Positions 1 to 8,093 of a DNA stretch of 64,000 nucleotides are shown here, piece by piece (within the stretch, counting starts at the first letter, position 1; each line of letters starts with the position of its first letter). The stretch covers positions 62,001 through 126,000 of the forward strand of contig NZ_JAUSUX010000003.1 in the NCBI RefSeq assembly GCF_030813795.1, written 5' to 3'. The stretch is from Desulfofundulus luciae (GTDB lineage: Bacteria; Bacillota; Desulfotomaculia; Desulfotomaculales; Desulfovirgulaceae). The position numbers and the translations under genes were made by a program. The notes below the pieces were generated by a model. The model searched no databases. It saw nothing but the letters and a program-made list of their open reading frames with translations, and was not told where the DNA came from.

Positions 1-1205
1 TGAAAAAAGTAGTGCTTGCCTATTCGGGGGGGCTGGACACCTCCATCATCATCCCCTGGCTCAAAGAAAATTACGGTTACGAAGTCATTGCCATGGTAGC
101 CGACCTGGGGCAGGGGGAGGAACTGGCCCCGCTGGAGGAAAAGGCCATTAAAAGCGGCGCCAGCAAGATCTACATTGAGGACGTAAAGCGGGAATTTATC
201 GAAGAATACATTTTCCCCACCTTGCGGGCGGGGGCCATTTACGAGGGTAAATACCTCCTGGGCACCTCCATGGCCCGGCCTTTGATTGCCAAAAAGCTGG
301 TAGAGGTGGCCGAAAGGGAAGGAGCGGAGGCCGTGGCCCACGGCGCAACCGGCAAGGGAAACGACCAGGTGCGCTTTGAGCTTTCGGTGAAAGCGCTGAA
401 TCCCGACCTCAAGATTATCGCCCCCTGGCGCGAATGGAACATCCGTTCCCGGGAGGATGCCATTGACTACGCCCAGGCCCGGGGTATTCCCGTTCCCGTG
501 ACCAGGGAACGCCCTTACAGCATGGACCGTAACATCTGGCACTTGAGCCATGAGGGGGGGGATCTGGAGGACCCGGCCAAGGAACCGCCCGATGATGTGC
601 TCCTGCTGACTACACCGCCGGAAAAGGCGCCGGACCGGCCTGCTTACGTGGAAATTTATTTTGAAAAGGGTATACCGAGGAAAGTAAACGGGGAATCCCT
701 GGACCCGGTGGCGCTGCTGGAAAAATTAAATGGCCTGGGGGGCGCCAACGGCATAGGCGTGGTAGATATGGTGGAAAACCGCCTGGTGGGTATGAAGTCC
801 CGCGGTGTATACGAAACCCCCGGTGGCACCATCCTCTACCTGGCCCACCGGGAGCTGGAAAGTATATGCCTTGACCGGATGACCATGCATTTCAAAGAAC
901 TGGTGGCCGCCCGTTATGCCGAGCTGGTGTATGACGGCGTGTGGTTCTCTCCTTTACGGGAAGCCCTGGACGCATTTGTGGAGGTAACCCAGCGTACGGT
1001 AACCGGCACGGTGCGCATGAAGCTCTACAAAGGCAACTGCACCCCCGCGGGGATTAGTTCGCCCTATTCACTCTACAATCCGGAACTGGCCACCTTCAGC
1101 CGGGATGAGATTTACAATCAGGCCGATGCTGCCGGGTTTATAAACCTTTTCGGTTTGCCGTTAAAGGTGCGGGCGTTGATGGAGAAGAAGGCGGGGTTGA
1201 GGTAA
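1..1205 (+). CDS. argG: Argininosuccinate synthase (first base outside window)
   Basis: Cytosolic ligase that joins citrulline and aspartate using ATP, giving argininosuccinate in arginine synthesis. The ATP-pyrophosphatase loop SGGLDTS lies at about residues 9-15, and the family segments GNDQVRFE and [18 protein letters not shown] follow. The protein is about 400 residues, the usual length. Bases 1-2 are the TG of an ATG whose A is just outside the window, followed by AAA AAA GTA; the GTG at 12 is therefore internal. A terminator follows, so argG ends its transcription unit here; its upstream partners (argH is a common neighbour) are not visible. Confidence 0.96.
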   Translation, partial: KKVVLAYSGGLDTSIIIPWLKENYGYEVIAMVADLGQGEELAPLEEKAIKSGASKIYIEDVKREFIEEYIFPTLRAGAIYEGKYLLGTSMARPLIAKKLVEVAEREGAEAVAHGATGKGNDQVRFELSVKALNPDLKIIAPWREWNIRSREDAIDYAQARGIPVPVTRERPYSMDRNIWHLSHEGGDLEDPAKEPPDDVLLLTTPPEKAPDRPAYVEIYFEKGIPRKVNGESLDPVALLEKLNGLGGANGIGVVDMVENRLVGMKSRGVYETPGGTILYLAHRELESICLDRMTMHFKELVAARYAELVYDGVWFSPLREALDAFVEVTQRTVTGTVRMKLYKGNCTPAGISSPYSLYNPELATFSRDEIYNQADAAGFINLFGLPLKVRALMEKKAGLR

Positions 1206-1237
1206 ATTGTGGCGTGCTGGCCTGTAAATTTGAAGTG

Positions 1238-1269
1238 GCGGCCGGGCTTAAAAAAGCGGCCGCTTTTTT
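1238..1269 (+). terminator. Rho-independent terminator after argG
   Basis: Arms GCGGCC (1238-1243) and GGCCGC (1258-1263) are followed by a run of six T. It sits about 35 bases after the argG stop. Confidence 0.8.
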
Positions 1270-1318
1270 GCTTAAATTATCCGGGGTACCTGAACCGGGG
1301 GAATCGGGTAGATATGTC

Positions 1319-1346
1319 TTGTTAAATTTCGAGCGTACTGTATACT
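1319..1346 (+). promoter_or_regulatory. Probable sigma-A promoter before the CBS-GGDEF pair
   Basis: TTGTTA (1319-1324), a 16-base spacer and TATACT (1341-1346), located between the argG terminator and the next gene, whose GTG start is 50 bases downstream. Confidence 0.5.
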
Positions 1347-1395
1347 ATACAGAGAAGGGTTATTTCACCTGAAAGGGAGAGGAAGGTGTAACCAG

Positions 1396-1767
1396 GTGTC
1401 CTCCAGGCCCCCCTTTGCTTCCCATTCATCTGAGCCGGTTCGCAGAGCCGAGGTGACCATTCGTTTATCCGAATTTGAAATCCCGCCCATGCAGGACGTG
1501 CTGCTGGTAGGGAAAAGGGCGCCCATTGGTCCAGAAGCGGTGAGACGGATGGTGGATGCCCTGACGCCGGAGCAGTACGACATTATTTACCTTGACCACG
1601 AAATTTTCGAGGCAGCGGTGCTGAAGAGGTCATTATTGAAATTTCTTCCCCAGGAGAAATTTCTGCCGGTCATCCTGGAAGAGGGGATGAGGGTTGCTAC
1701 CGAAAATACAGTAGTAAAAGCCCAGGTAAACATTGTGGTGCAGGTGAACAGGGCGGTGGATTTATAG
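1396..1767 (+). CDS. Hypothetical protein, 123 aa, coupled to a CBS-GGDEF protein
   Basis: I do not recognise the family. The product is a soluble mixed alpha/beta protein with no signal peptide or membrane segment. The first 23 or so residues look unordered; a compact part follows from about VTIRLSEFEIPPMQDVLLVG. The GTG start is preceded by GGAAGG nine bases upstream. The stop TAG (1765-1767) shares its G with the GTG start of the next gene (TAGTG), so the two are almost certainly translationally coupled and may work together in c-di-GMP signalling. That role is only inferred from position. Confidence 0.65.
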   Translation: MSSRPPFASHSSEPVRRAEVTIRLSEFEIPPMQDVLLVGKRAPIGPEAVRRMVDALTPEQYDIIYLDHEIFEAAVLKRSLLKFLPQEKFLPVILEEGMRVATENTVVKAQVNIVVQVNRAVDL

Positions 1768-2630
1768 TGTTTTGTGCAGGCGACATTATGCATAAAAATC
1801 CAGTCACCATTGGTCCTTTTGAAAGTGTCGGCCGGGCGGCGGCCCTGATGAACCAGCTTAAAATAGGTGGCCTCCCGGTGGTGGAAAAGGGAAAGCTTGT
1901 GGGTATTATAACCTCCAGGGATGTCAGGTACTGCCACCCCAACCGGCTGGTGGCCGATGCCATGAGCAGGAATGTAGTTACCGTTTCGCCGGAGTGTTCT
2001 TTTTGGGAAGCAAAGGAGATAATGGAAAGCCATGGAATTGAACGGCTGGTGGTGGTGAGGGATGGGCGTACGGTGGGCATAATCACAAAATCCCGGCTTT
2101 ATGCCGAGATAGGCAAACATGTGGACGCCCTTACAGGTCTGAACCGGGCTGAATTCCTGCAGCATAAAGCGGCGGAGTTATTGCAGAGCGGGCAGGAGAT
2201 TACTATTATTTTTTTAGACCTGGACAACTTCGGGACGATAGACAAAGAGTTCGGCCACGTTATCGGGGATGAGATTTTGCAGCAGGTAGGGAAAATTTTA
2301 AAAAGCGTCATCGCCGAAGGGCTTGATTACCTGTGCCGCTATGCGGGCGATGAGTTTGCAGTGGTGACCGTCAGGCCGCTGGAAGAAGCGAAACAGTTGT
2401 CCTGGCAGATGATAAAGGCGCTTGCCGGTGCCAGTTGGCCGCAGGGAATACATGTTACCGCATCGGCAGGTGTGGCCGGCGGGCGGCGGTCACGGGTGCG
2501 TGGGGAACCCAATGGCACTCACAATGTACGGGATCTGATTAATCTCGCCAGTTTGGCCTCTACCAAGGCAAAAAGAGAAAAACGCCCGGTGGTTGTAGCC
2601 GGGTGGGTGGAACTGGAAGAGGTGGGATGA
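1767..2630 (+). CDS. CBS-pair / GGDEF protein (probable diguanylate cyclase)
   Basis: Two CBS motifs (about residues 5-55 and 62-112), which usually bind adenine nucleotides, precede a GGDEF domain (about 115-275) that makes cyclic di-GMP from two GTP. The signature is AGDEF at 193-197, an accepted active variant, and the metal-binding segment FLDLDNFGTID is intact. The RxxD inhibitory site expected just before the signature is absent (EGLD stands there), so product inhibition is unlikely. There are no membrane segments, so this is a cytosolic sensor, plausibly tuned by ATP/AMP or SAM binding to the CBS pair. It starts at the GTG overlapping the previous stop. Confidence 0.88.
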   Translation: MFCAGDIMHKNPVTIGPFESVGRAAALMNQLKIGGLPVVEKGKLVGIITSRDVRYCHPNRLVADAMSRNVVTVSPECSFWEAKEIMESHGIERLVVVRDGRTVGIITKSRLYAEIGKHVDALTGLNRAEFLQHKAAELLQSGQEITIIFLDLDNFGTIDKEFGHVIGDEILQQVGKILKSVIAEGLDYLCRYAGDEFAVVTVRPLEEAKQLSWQMIKALAGASWPQGIHVTASAGVAGGRRSRVRGEPNGTHNVRDLINLASLASTKAKREKRPVVVAGWVELEEVG

Positions 2631-2733
2631 TAGTCTACCTTTAATCATTGAAAAGTAAACCTGCGTAAACCTGAAGGTTAAACCTCTAATTTTGGGGAGC
2701 CGGAAATGTCGTGGAAAAGTTGCCGGCAGCTTT

Positions 2734-2982
2734 TCAATGCTGGTTTGTACGGAAGAGTTTTTTATACCGTTCCGGGTAGTTGCGGGGAGGGTCCAGCTCC
2801 CGCAGGGTCTTGACAATATTTTCTATACTCTCCCCGGAATTCAACAGATGAAACAAGGTTCTTTCATTCACATAAACGCTGCTGCCGTCCTGGAATTGAA
2901 CAAAGTACTTGCTCGTTCCCGGCACAGGAGTAGCCTTAATACCGGCTTCAGCAAAAAACCTGAAATTTTGTACAAGTGCCAT
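2734..2982 (-). CDS. Small hypothetical protein, 82 aa
   Basis: Unrecognised small soluble protein. The ATG at 2982 is preceded on the minus strand by GGAGGTGG at good spacing, which decides this start over a longer reading from 3144. The sequence has a short beta-rich middle (KYFVQFQDGSSVYVNERTLF) and a charged C-terminus. The overlapping plus-strand frame 2692-3066 has no ribosome site and an implausible composition. It stands alone between the CBS-GGDEF gene and the phospholipase-like gene, transcribed against both. Confidence 0.6.
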   Translation of the reverse strand: MALVQNFRFFAEAGIKATPVPGTSKYFVQFQDGSSVYVNERTLFHLLNSGESIENIVKTLRELDPPRNYPERYKKLFRTNQH

Positions 2983-3396
2983 GGTGCCACCTCCAACGGG
3001 GGGTTTATGAGTTTTATCATACGCATTCTTTGTGAAAAAGGAATTCTCTTGCGCCCAATGAACTAAATTGGCCTTTTTCCGGTGATTGTGAAACGTTAGC
3101 CTTCTTACAAGATGTATGCACTGAATGTCCCCGTTGTTCACCACGCTTTCACTGGCTCATCCCGGCCGGGGGAAGGATGCCGGAACCAATTTCCCTGATT
3201 ATAATTTTAACATATAGCTGTTAAAAGGCAAGCTTATTTGTGAAAAAAATCTCATGTTCTCCCGCTTGCTGTAGCAATTGTTAACGTAAAATTAATTTTA
3301 CGTAGGCGAGCAGTACAAATGATAAAAGGGGTTTGCCCGTTTCATGGAGAATATCAACATGGTCACTTTCTGGTAAAACAACAATGAGGTGGGGAA
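2983..3396. other. Intergenic region, 414 bp, with a perfect palindrome
   Basis: No convincing coding frame. AT-rich (for example around 3195-3300), unlike the GC-rich genes on either side, so it probably holds the divergent promoters for the small minus-strand gene and the phospholipase-like gene. The only clear structure is the 20-base palindrome at 3284-3303. Confidence 0.5.
3284..3303. promoter_or_regulatory. Perfect 20-bp palindrome, possible operator
   Basis: ACGTAAAATT followed directly by AATTTTACGT, a perfect dyad with no spacer, 94 bases before the phospholipase-like gene. AT-rich perfect dyads of this size are typical binding sites for dimeric repressors; which regulator is unknown. 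Confidence 0.4.
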
Positions 3397-4095
3397 ATGA
3401 AACTTCACGTTGCCAGGTGGACCCATCCGGTGGCCGCTGCCTCCCGTTATTTGTTTTCCATACACCTTCCTTTACAGGTGCTGGGAGCCAGTGATACCCA
3501 TGTTTTTTGCAATGAACAGGGGCGGGCCATTCTTTACCACGATGGCCACAGGGAGTGTGCCCGGTTAATCAACCGGTTTGCCGACCAACTGGATGCCGGG
3601 GTCACCTGGGCAGACCGGGGCCTGCGCAGCACCACCCATCATTTTGATCCCCGGCGGGGGGTGGGGGTATGGGCGTGGGCAAATGCTGCCCAGAAATGCA
3701 GGCAGTATTTCGACAGGGCGCTATTGTTCTGGCGCCGGGGAAAATATCGCAAGTCTTTATTCATGCTCGGTGCAGCCGTACACCTGGTGCAGGATGCCTG
3801 TGTGCCCCATCACGCCTGCTGCCAGCTCTTTGACGGGCACCTGGATTATGAAAAGTGGGTTAAGGGGCGAAAGCATTATTACCGCGTGGGCTCGGGAGGC
3901 CTGTACCACCTTGGCCACACCCCTGAAGAATGGGTGGCGGCCAATGCCTGGGAGGCCAGGGAATATTATCCCCTGGTCCGGGCCCCCTCCGATGAAGAAA
4001 GTTACCACCAGGCCACGAGCATCCTCCTTCCCCGGGCCCAGCGTTCTACAGCCGGGTTTTTGCTCTTTTTTTACCGGCACATACAGCGGGGATAG
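3397..4095 (+). CDS. Zinc-dependent phospholipase C-like protein
   Basis: Resembles the bacterial zinc phospholipase C / S1-P1 nuclease fold, which hydrolyses phosphodiester bonds of phospholipids with three zinc ions. Likely ligands visible: H35 (ASDTH), D73 (WADRG), H81/H82 (THHFDP), H129 and D133 (HLVQDACVPHHA), H139, H148 and E152 (HLDYE). The H-x3-D-x5-H and H-x3-E spacing matches the family. It is 232 residues, near the usual size of the catalytic domain. No signal peptide is visible, unlike secreted homologues, so it may act inside the cell or spore. ATG start with AGGTGGGG upstream. Substrate not determinable. Confidence 0.7.
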   Translation: MKLHVARWTHPVAAASRYLFSIHLPLQVLGASDTHVFCNEQGRAILYHDGHRECARLINRFADQLDAGVTWADRGLRSTTHHFDPRRGVGVWAWANAAQKCRQYFDRALLFWRRGKYRKSLFMLGAAVHLVQDACVPHHACCQLFDGHLDYEKWVKGRKHYYRVGSGGLYHLGHTPEEWVAANAWEAREYYPLVRAPSDEESYHQATSILLPRAQRSTAGFLLFFYRHIQRG

Positions 4096-4166
4096 CAGCA
4101 ACCGTACATGCTGCTTTTGCATGATCTTCAGGGCTGGCGGTCATAATAACGGGAAAGAAGGCGGGA

Positions 4167-4571
4167 GTGATGGTGATGCAACTTTCTCAAGGAGAGCGCT
4201 CCATCCTGGCCTACTTTCCTTCCAGCACCGGCGCCCGGCGGGCCATGGAAGAATTGAGATCTGCCGGTTATGATACCGTCAGCCTGGACCGGGTGTCCCG
4301 CTTCGGAGTGGATGACGATGCTGAAATCAATAATCCCATCGCCGGCCGGGCGGAAACCATTACCGGGTTGACCCTTTTTTCTGCCGGTACCGACAGCCTG
4401 TCCAACAGCGAATCCCGGGTCCTCAAGGCGGCGGATCCTTCGGTTGGCGGGATGGCCGCATATGACTACGGCACGGCGGGAGGGCGGGCGTTTCTCGTAA
4501 CGGTTGTTACCAGTGAAGATAAGGTCCAGGGAGCCGTGGACATACTGGAAAAACACGGGGCGCAGGTTTAA
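4167..4571 (+). CDS. Hypothetical protein, 134 aa (stress-protein-like N-terminus)
   Basis: Unrecognised. The first 30 residues (ILAYFPSSTGARRAMEEL) look like the start of a small alpha/beta ferredoxin-like domain of the kind seen in general stress proteins, where a beta strand is followed by a helix that pairs residues of the solvent. A second similar unit may lie at the C-terminus (FLVTVVTSEDKVQGAVDILEKHG). No membrane segment. GTG at 4167 is followed closely by in-frame ATG codons at 4170 and 4176, any of which could be the start. A short unknown gene follows 18 bases later, so the two are probably cotranscribed. Confidence 0.6.
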   Translation: MMVMQLSQGERSILAYFPSSTGARRAMEELRSAGYDTVSLDRVSRFGVDDDAEINNPIAGRAETITGLTLFSAGTDSLSNSESRVLKAADPSVGGMAAYDYGTAGGRAFLVTVVTSEDKVQGAVDILEKHGAQV

Positions 4572-4589
4572 TGGGGGGGGGGTAAGGGC

Positions 4590-4808
4590 ATGGATCGCCG
4601 GAGGAAGGATGGCTTTGAACCGCCGCAAAGCTTTGATGAAGCGGTGGAACGTATCCGCGAAAAGGTGGAAGCCCCTGTACTGTCACCGGCGCAGGCGGCC
4701 CTGTGGCGTTCGGGTTATCTAAAGGGCTCCGATGAGGCCCTGGCCCTGCTGGAACGGGCCAGGCAGGACAAAAAAGAGGTCGTTCCGGGGGTTAGCGATG
4801 AAATGTAA
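4590..4808 (+). CDS. Small hypothetical protein, 72 aa
   Basis: Unrecognised, highly charged small protein, mostly predicted helix (SFDEAVERIREKVEAP and SDEALALLERARQDKKE). Starts at ATG after a G-rich ribosome site; a terminator follows immediately, so it closes the unit begun by the 134-aa protein. Confidence 0.55.
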   Translation: MDRRRKDGFEPPQSFDEAVERIREKVEAPVLSPAQAALWRSGYLKGSDEALALLERARQDKKEVVPGVSDEM

Positions 4809-4809
4809 G

Positions 4810-4840
4810 CGGGAGGCTTTGATCCTCCCGTTTCTGTTTT
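4810..4840 (+). terminator. Rho-independent terminator
   Basis: CGGGAGG (4810-4816) pairs with CCTCCCG (4824-4830), followed by TTTCTGTTTTT. Confidence 0.85.
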
Positions 4841-5010
4841 TGGGGGTTAAATTTTTTTCTGGTTGTTCGAAAGGCAGGAATAGAAGCCAGTCACGTCGAA
4901 GTTAAAATTAAATATATTAGAAGTAGCAGCTTTAATCGTGTCAATGATGCCAGCAACTGCTGGCCATTTTTGTTCTCCGTACATAACATTAAGTTCAGGG
5001 GGGTAGCGAA

Positions 5011-6738
5011 ATGCTAAAAGGAATTGCCGGGGCACCGGGGATTGCGATTGGCAGGGCCTTCATCTTCCGTCCGGAACAACTGGAGTTTGAACGGAAAAAC
5101 ATTTCGCCGCAGGAAATTGATCAGGAGCTCGTCCGCCTGCAGCATGCCCTCCGGCAGGCCCACCAGGAACTGGCCGGCATTTACGCCCGGGCCATGTCTG
5201 ATCTGGGCCGGGACCGGGCGGGCACCTTCCATGCCCAGTTGATGATCTTAGAAGATGCCGCCTTTGAATCCGAGGTCATCAGTCTCATCCGGTCCGGTGT
5301 AAACGTGGAAGGTGCCGTAGGCGAGGTGGTGACCAACTACGTGCAGATGTTTGAGGATTCGGGAGATGAGTACCTCCGTGAGCGGGCAGCCGATTACAGG
5401 GATGTGGGGTGCCGTTTGTTGCGCATTTTGCTCGGCCAGTCCTGGACGCCGGTGCCGCGCCTGAAAGAAGATTCCGTTGTGGTGGCCCGGGATTTAAGCG
5501 CCCCCGACAGCATGCAGCTGGACCGTTCCCGCATTCTCGGCCTGGCCATTGAAAGGGGCGGGCGGACCTGTACGGCCTGCATCCTGGCCCGGTCCCTGGA
5601 AATACCGGCCGTGGTGGGTTTGGGCCGCTTCGTACACCGGGTGCAAAACGGAGATCTCATCATCGTCGATGGCAGCAAAGGTACGGTTATCCTCAATCCC
5701 GATCCGGCCACGGTAGCCGAGTACCAGCACCGGCGGGAGACCTACCTGGCCTGTAAAAAAGAAATGCAGATGCTTTCCGACCTCCCGGCGGAAACCCGGG
5801 ACGGTTACCGGGTTCAACTCCTGGCCAATATCGATCATCCCGGGGAAGTGGCCAGCGCCCTGGCCCAGGGGGCGGAAGGAATCGGGCTGTTCCGTACCGA
5901 GCATCTCTTCCTGGGCCGGGATACCATGCCCAGCGAGGACGAGCAATTTGAGTTTTACGTGCAGGTAGTACAAAAGATGCGGGGAAAACCGGTGGTCATC
6001 CGCACCCTTGACTATGCCGGTCCCTCAAGCCCGTTTTTCCAGCCCATGCACTATGAACCCAATCCCTTTTTGGGCTGCCGGGGTATAAGATTAAATTTAA
6101 ACTTCGAGGAAATCTTTAATACCCAGATCAGGGCAATCCTGCGGGCCAGTGCCTTCGGCAGGGTAAAGGTGATGTTCCCCCTCATTTCCCGGGTTGAAGA
6201 TTTGCGCCGGGTCAAGGCCATGCTGCGCCAGGCACAGGAAGAACTGCAGCTGGCCGGGAAAAAATTCGACCCCCGGATCGAGGTGGGCCTGCTGGTGGAA
6301 GTGCCATCCGCCGCCCTGACCGCAGAGCTTTTTGCCCCCGAGGTTGACTTCTACAGCATTGGTACCAACGACCTGGTGCAGTATACCCTGGCGGTGGACC
6401 GGGCCAGTGCGGGGATTAATCCCCTGCACCAGGTTTTACACCCCGCCATCCTGCGCCTGGTTAAGAACGTCATTGACGTGGCCCGTAACAGCCGCAAGAA
6501 GGTGGCCATGTGCGGGGAAATGGCGGGGGAACCCCTGGCCACCATGCTCCTTCTGGGTTTGGGATTGGACCAGTTCAGTGCCGCTGCAGGCTCACTGCCG
6601 GAAATTAAAAAAGTAATCCGGGCGGTTACTTTAAAGGAAGCCCGGGAGGTGGCCCTGCAGGCCCTGCAGTTATCGGCACCGGAAGAGGTTCGCCGCTTTT
6701 TAGAACAGGAGATGAAAAGCCGCCGCTTGTATTTTTAG
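5011..6738 (+). CDS. PTS enzyme I-like protein lacking the phospho-histidine
   Basis: Full-length (575 aa) relative of PEP-protein phosphotransferase (enzyme I), which takes phosphate from PEP onto a histidine and hands it to HPr. Domain order is normal: HPr-binding/phospho-His domain (1-240), then a PEP-binding TIM barrel (250-550). In active enzymes the second domain of the N-half reads GGRTSHTAI; here it reads GGRTCTACI, so Thr188 (codon ACG at 5572-5574) occupies the place of the phosphorylated His. The barrel motif normally RTLDIGGDK reads RTLDYAGPSS. Other barrel residues are kept: FRTEHLF, EVPSAAL, GTNDLVQYTLAVDR and the general-acid Cys in MCGEMAGEP. It cannot work as a normal enzyme I; a regulatory or PEP/pyruvate-sensing role is possible. 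No HPr gene is nearby. ATG with CAGGGGGGT upstream. Confidence 0.85.
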   Translation: MLKGIAGAPGIAIGRAFIFRPEQLEFERKNISPQEIDQELVRLQHALRQAHQELAGIYARAMSDLGRDRAGTFHAQLMILEDAAFESEVISLIRSGVNVEGAVGEVVTNYVQMFEDSGDEYLRERAADYRDVGCRLLRILLGQSWTPVPRLKEDSVVVARDLSAPDSMQLDRSRILGLAIERGGRTCTACILARSLEIPAVVGLGRFVHRVQNGDLIIVDGSKGTVILNPDPATVAEYQHRRETYLACKKEMQMLSDLPAETRDGYRVQLLANIDHPGEVASALAQGAEGIGLFRTEHLFLGRDTMPSEDEQFEFYVQVVQKMRGKPVVIRTLDYAGPSSPFFQPMHYEPNPFLGCRGIRLNLNFEEIFNTQIRAILRASAFGRVKVMFPLISRVEDLRRVKAMLRQAQEELQLAGKKFDPRIEVGLLVEVPSAALTAELFAPEVDFYSIGTNDLVQYTLAVDRASAGINPLHQVLHPAILRLVKNVIDVARNSRKKVAMCGEMAGEPLATMLLLGLGLDQFSAAAGSLPEIKKVIRAVTLKEAREVALQALQLSAPEEVRRFLEQEMKSRRLYF

Positions 6739-6794
6739 CTCTATTTGGTTACAATGGTTAAGGATCAGCGTGTTTGGGAAATGGAGGTCTTTTT

Positions 6795-7706
6795 TTGAAA
6801 CGAGTGGTCAGTGTCAGCCTGGGTTCTTCCCGGCGGGATCACCGGGTGGAAGTAGAGCTTTTGGGCGAGCGCTTTGAGATCAGCCGCCGGGGTACCGACG
6901 GGGATTTCGACCGGGCCATCCAGTTGCTTAAAGAACTGGACGGTAAGGTGGATGCCATCGGGCTGGGTGGGATTGACGTCTACCTGTACGCCGGCAAGAC
7001 CCGCTATGTGGTCCGGGATGGCAGAAAGCTTATGGATGCCGTCCAGAAGACCCCGGTTGTGGACGGCAGCGGTTTGAAAAATACCCTGGAAAGGGAAACG
7101 GTCTATTACCTGCGGGAGCATACGGATTTACTTCCCCCCGGTACCAGGGTGCTGATGGTCAGTGCGGTGGATCGCTTCGGCATGGCCGAGGCTTTTGCCG
7201 AACTGGGCTGCCATCTTACCTTTGGCGACCTCATTTTTGCAGCCGGTATACCCTATCCAATTCACACCGTACAGGAACTGGAAGAACTGGCGGCCAGGTT
7301 GCTGCCGGAAATGTCCAAACTGCCCTTTCATATGCTCTACCCCACCGGGAAGAAACAGGAAACCCAGGATGAAGAAAAAGTTAAGAAATTCGGCCACTAT
7401 TACCGGGAAGCACAGGTAATTGCCGGGGATTATCACCTGGTGCGCCGCTACATGCCCCAGCTTGACGGGCAGACTATTATTACCAATACTACCACCGCTG
7501 ATGACGTGGCCTTTTTAAAAGAAAAGGGAGCGGGCTGCCTGGTGACCACCACGCCCGAATTTCAGGGGCGCTCCTTTGGCACCAATGTCATGGAAGCGGT
7601 TCTGGTGGCCCTGCTGCAAAAACCCTGGGAAGAAATTACTCCCCGGGATTACCTGGATCTTTTAAGTCGTCTGGACTTTAAACCCCGGGTGGTGTACTTG
7701 CGCTAG
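6795..7706 (+). CDS. Quinate 5-dehydrogenase-family protein (function uncertain)
   Basis: Resembles a Firmicute protein family that carries the database name quinate 5-dehydrogenase; the conserved opening RVVSVSLGSSRRDHRVEVELLG and the segment TPVVDGSGLKNTLER are what I recognise. The name is not backed by anything visible here: no clear classical NAD-binding GxGxxG motif is seen, and no shikimate or quinate pathway genes are adjacent. About 303 residues from the TTG at 6795, which has GGAGG seven bases upstream; an earlier in-frame TTG at 6774 has no ribosome site. It is followed by an SCP2 domain gene and an amino-acid permease. Confidence 0.6.
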   Translation: MKRVVSVSLGSSRRDHRVEVELLGERFEISRRGTDGDFDRAIQLLKELDGKVDAIGLGGIDVYLYAGKTRYVVRDGRKLMDAVQKTPVVDGSGLKNTLERETVYYLREHTDLLPPGTRVLMVSAVDRFGMAEAFAELGCHLTFGDLIFAAGIPYPIHTVQELEELAARLLPEMSKLPFHMLYPTGKKQETQDEEKVKKFGHYYREAQVIAGDYHLVRRYMPQLDGQTIITNTTTADDVAFLKEKGAGCLVTTTPEFQGRSFGTNVMEAVLVALLQKPWEEITPRDYLDLLSRLDFKPRVVYLR

Positions 7707-7738
7707 AACCCACAGTATCTATCTGGAGGTAGGCATCT

Positions 7739-8092
7739 TTGGCCAGTCACGAAGAAATTACTGCCAGCCTCCTGGCCTTTCAGGAGGGTTACAACAAGAA
7801 CGAGCGGTTGAAAATAATGAACCGGGACTGGGACCGGGTGGTCCTGGTGCAGGCCAACGACATCCCTTCCCAGCACACCCTGGAATTGCGGAACGGGGAA
7901 TTATCAGTGCGGGAAGGGGCGCCGCCCCGGGCCGATCTGACGGTAATTGCCGACAGCGAGACCCTGGCGGACCTTTTTTACGGTGATATCACCCCTACCG
8001 AACCATACATGAACGGTACGCTGAAGATCATCGGTTCCGAGGATGATATTGTGCGGCTCGATTTTATCTCCCTGATGATCTGGGGTGAGTGA
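7739..8092 (+). CDS. SCP2 sterol-binding domain protein
   Basis: Stand-alone SCP2-like domain of 117 residues, a small alpha/beta fold with a hydrophobic tunnel for lipids or other apolar ligands. Family features are the region GELSVREGAPPRADLTVIADSETLADLFYGDI followed by a C-terminal segment like TLKIIGSEDDIVRL. TTG start with GGAGGT in front. Its stop overlaps the region of the next gene's start, so it and the permease are probably cotranscribed with the quinate-dehydrogenase-like gene. Ligand unknown. Confidence 0.75.
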   Translation: MASHEEITASLLAFQEGYNKNERLKIMNRDWDRVVLVQANDIPSQHTLELRNGELSVREGAPPRADLTVIADSETLADLFYGDITPTEPYMNGTLKIIGSEDDIVRLDFISLMIWGE

Positions 8093-8093
8093 A

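Noticed and set aside
2692-3066. Plus-strand frame of 124 aa opposite the small minus-strand gene
   Set aside because: No ribosome site, while the minus strand has GGAGGTGG before an ATG and a more natural composition.
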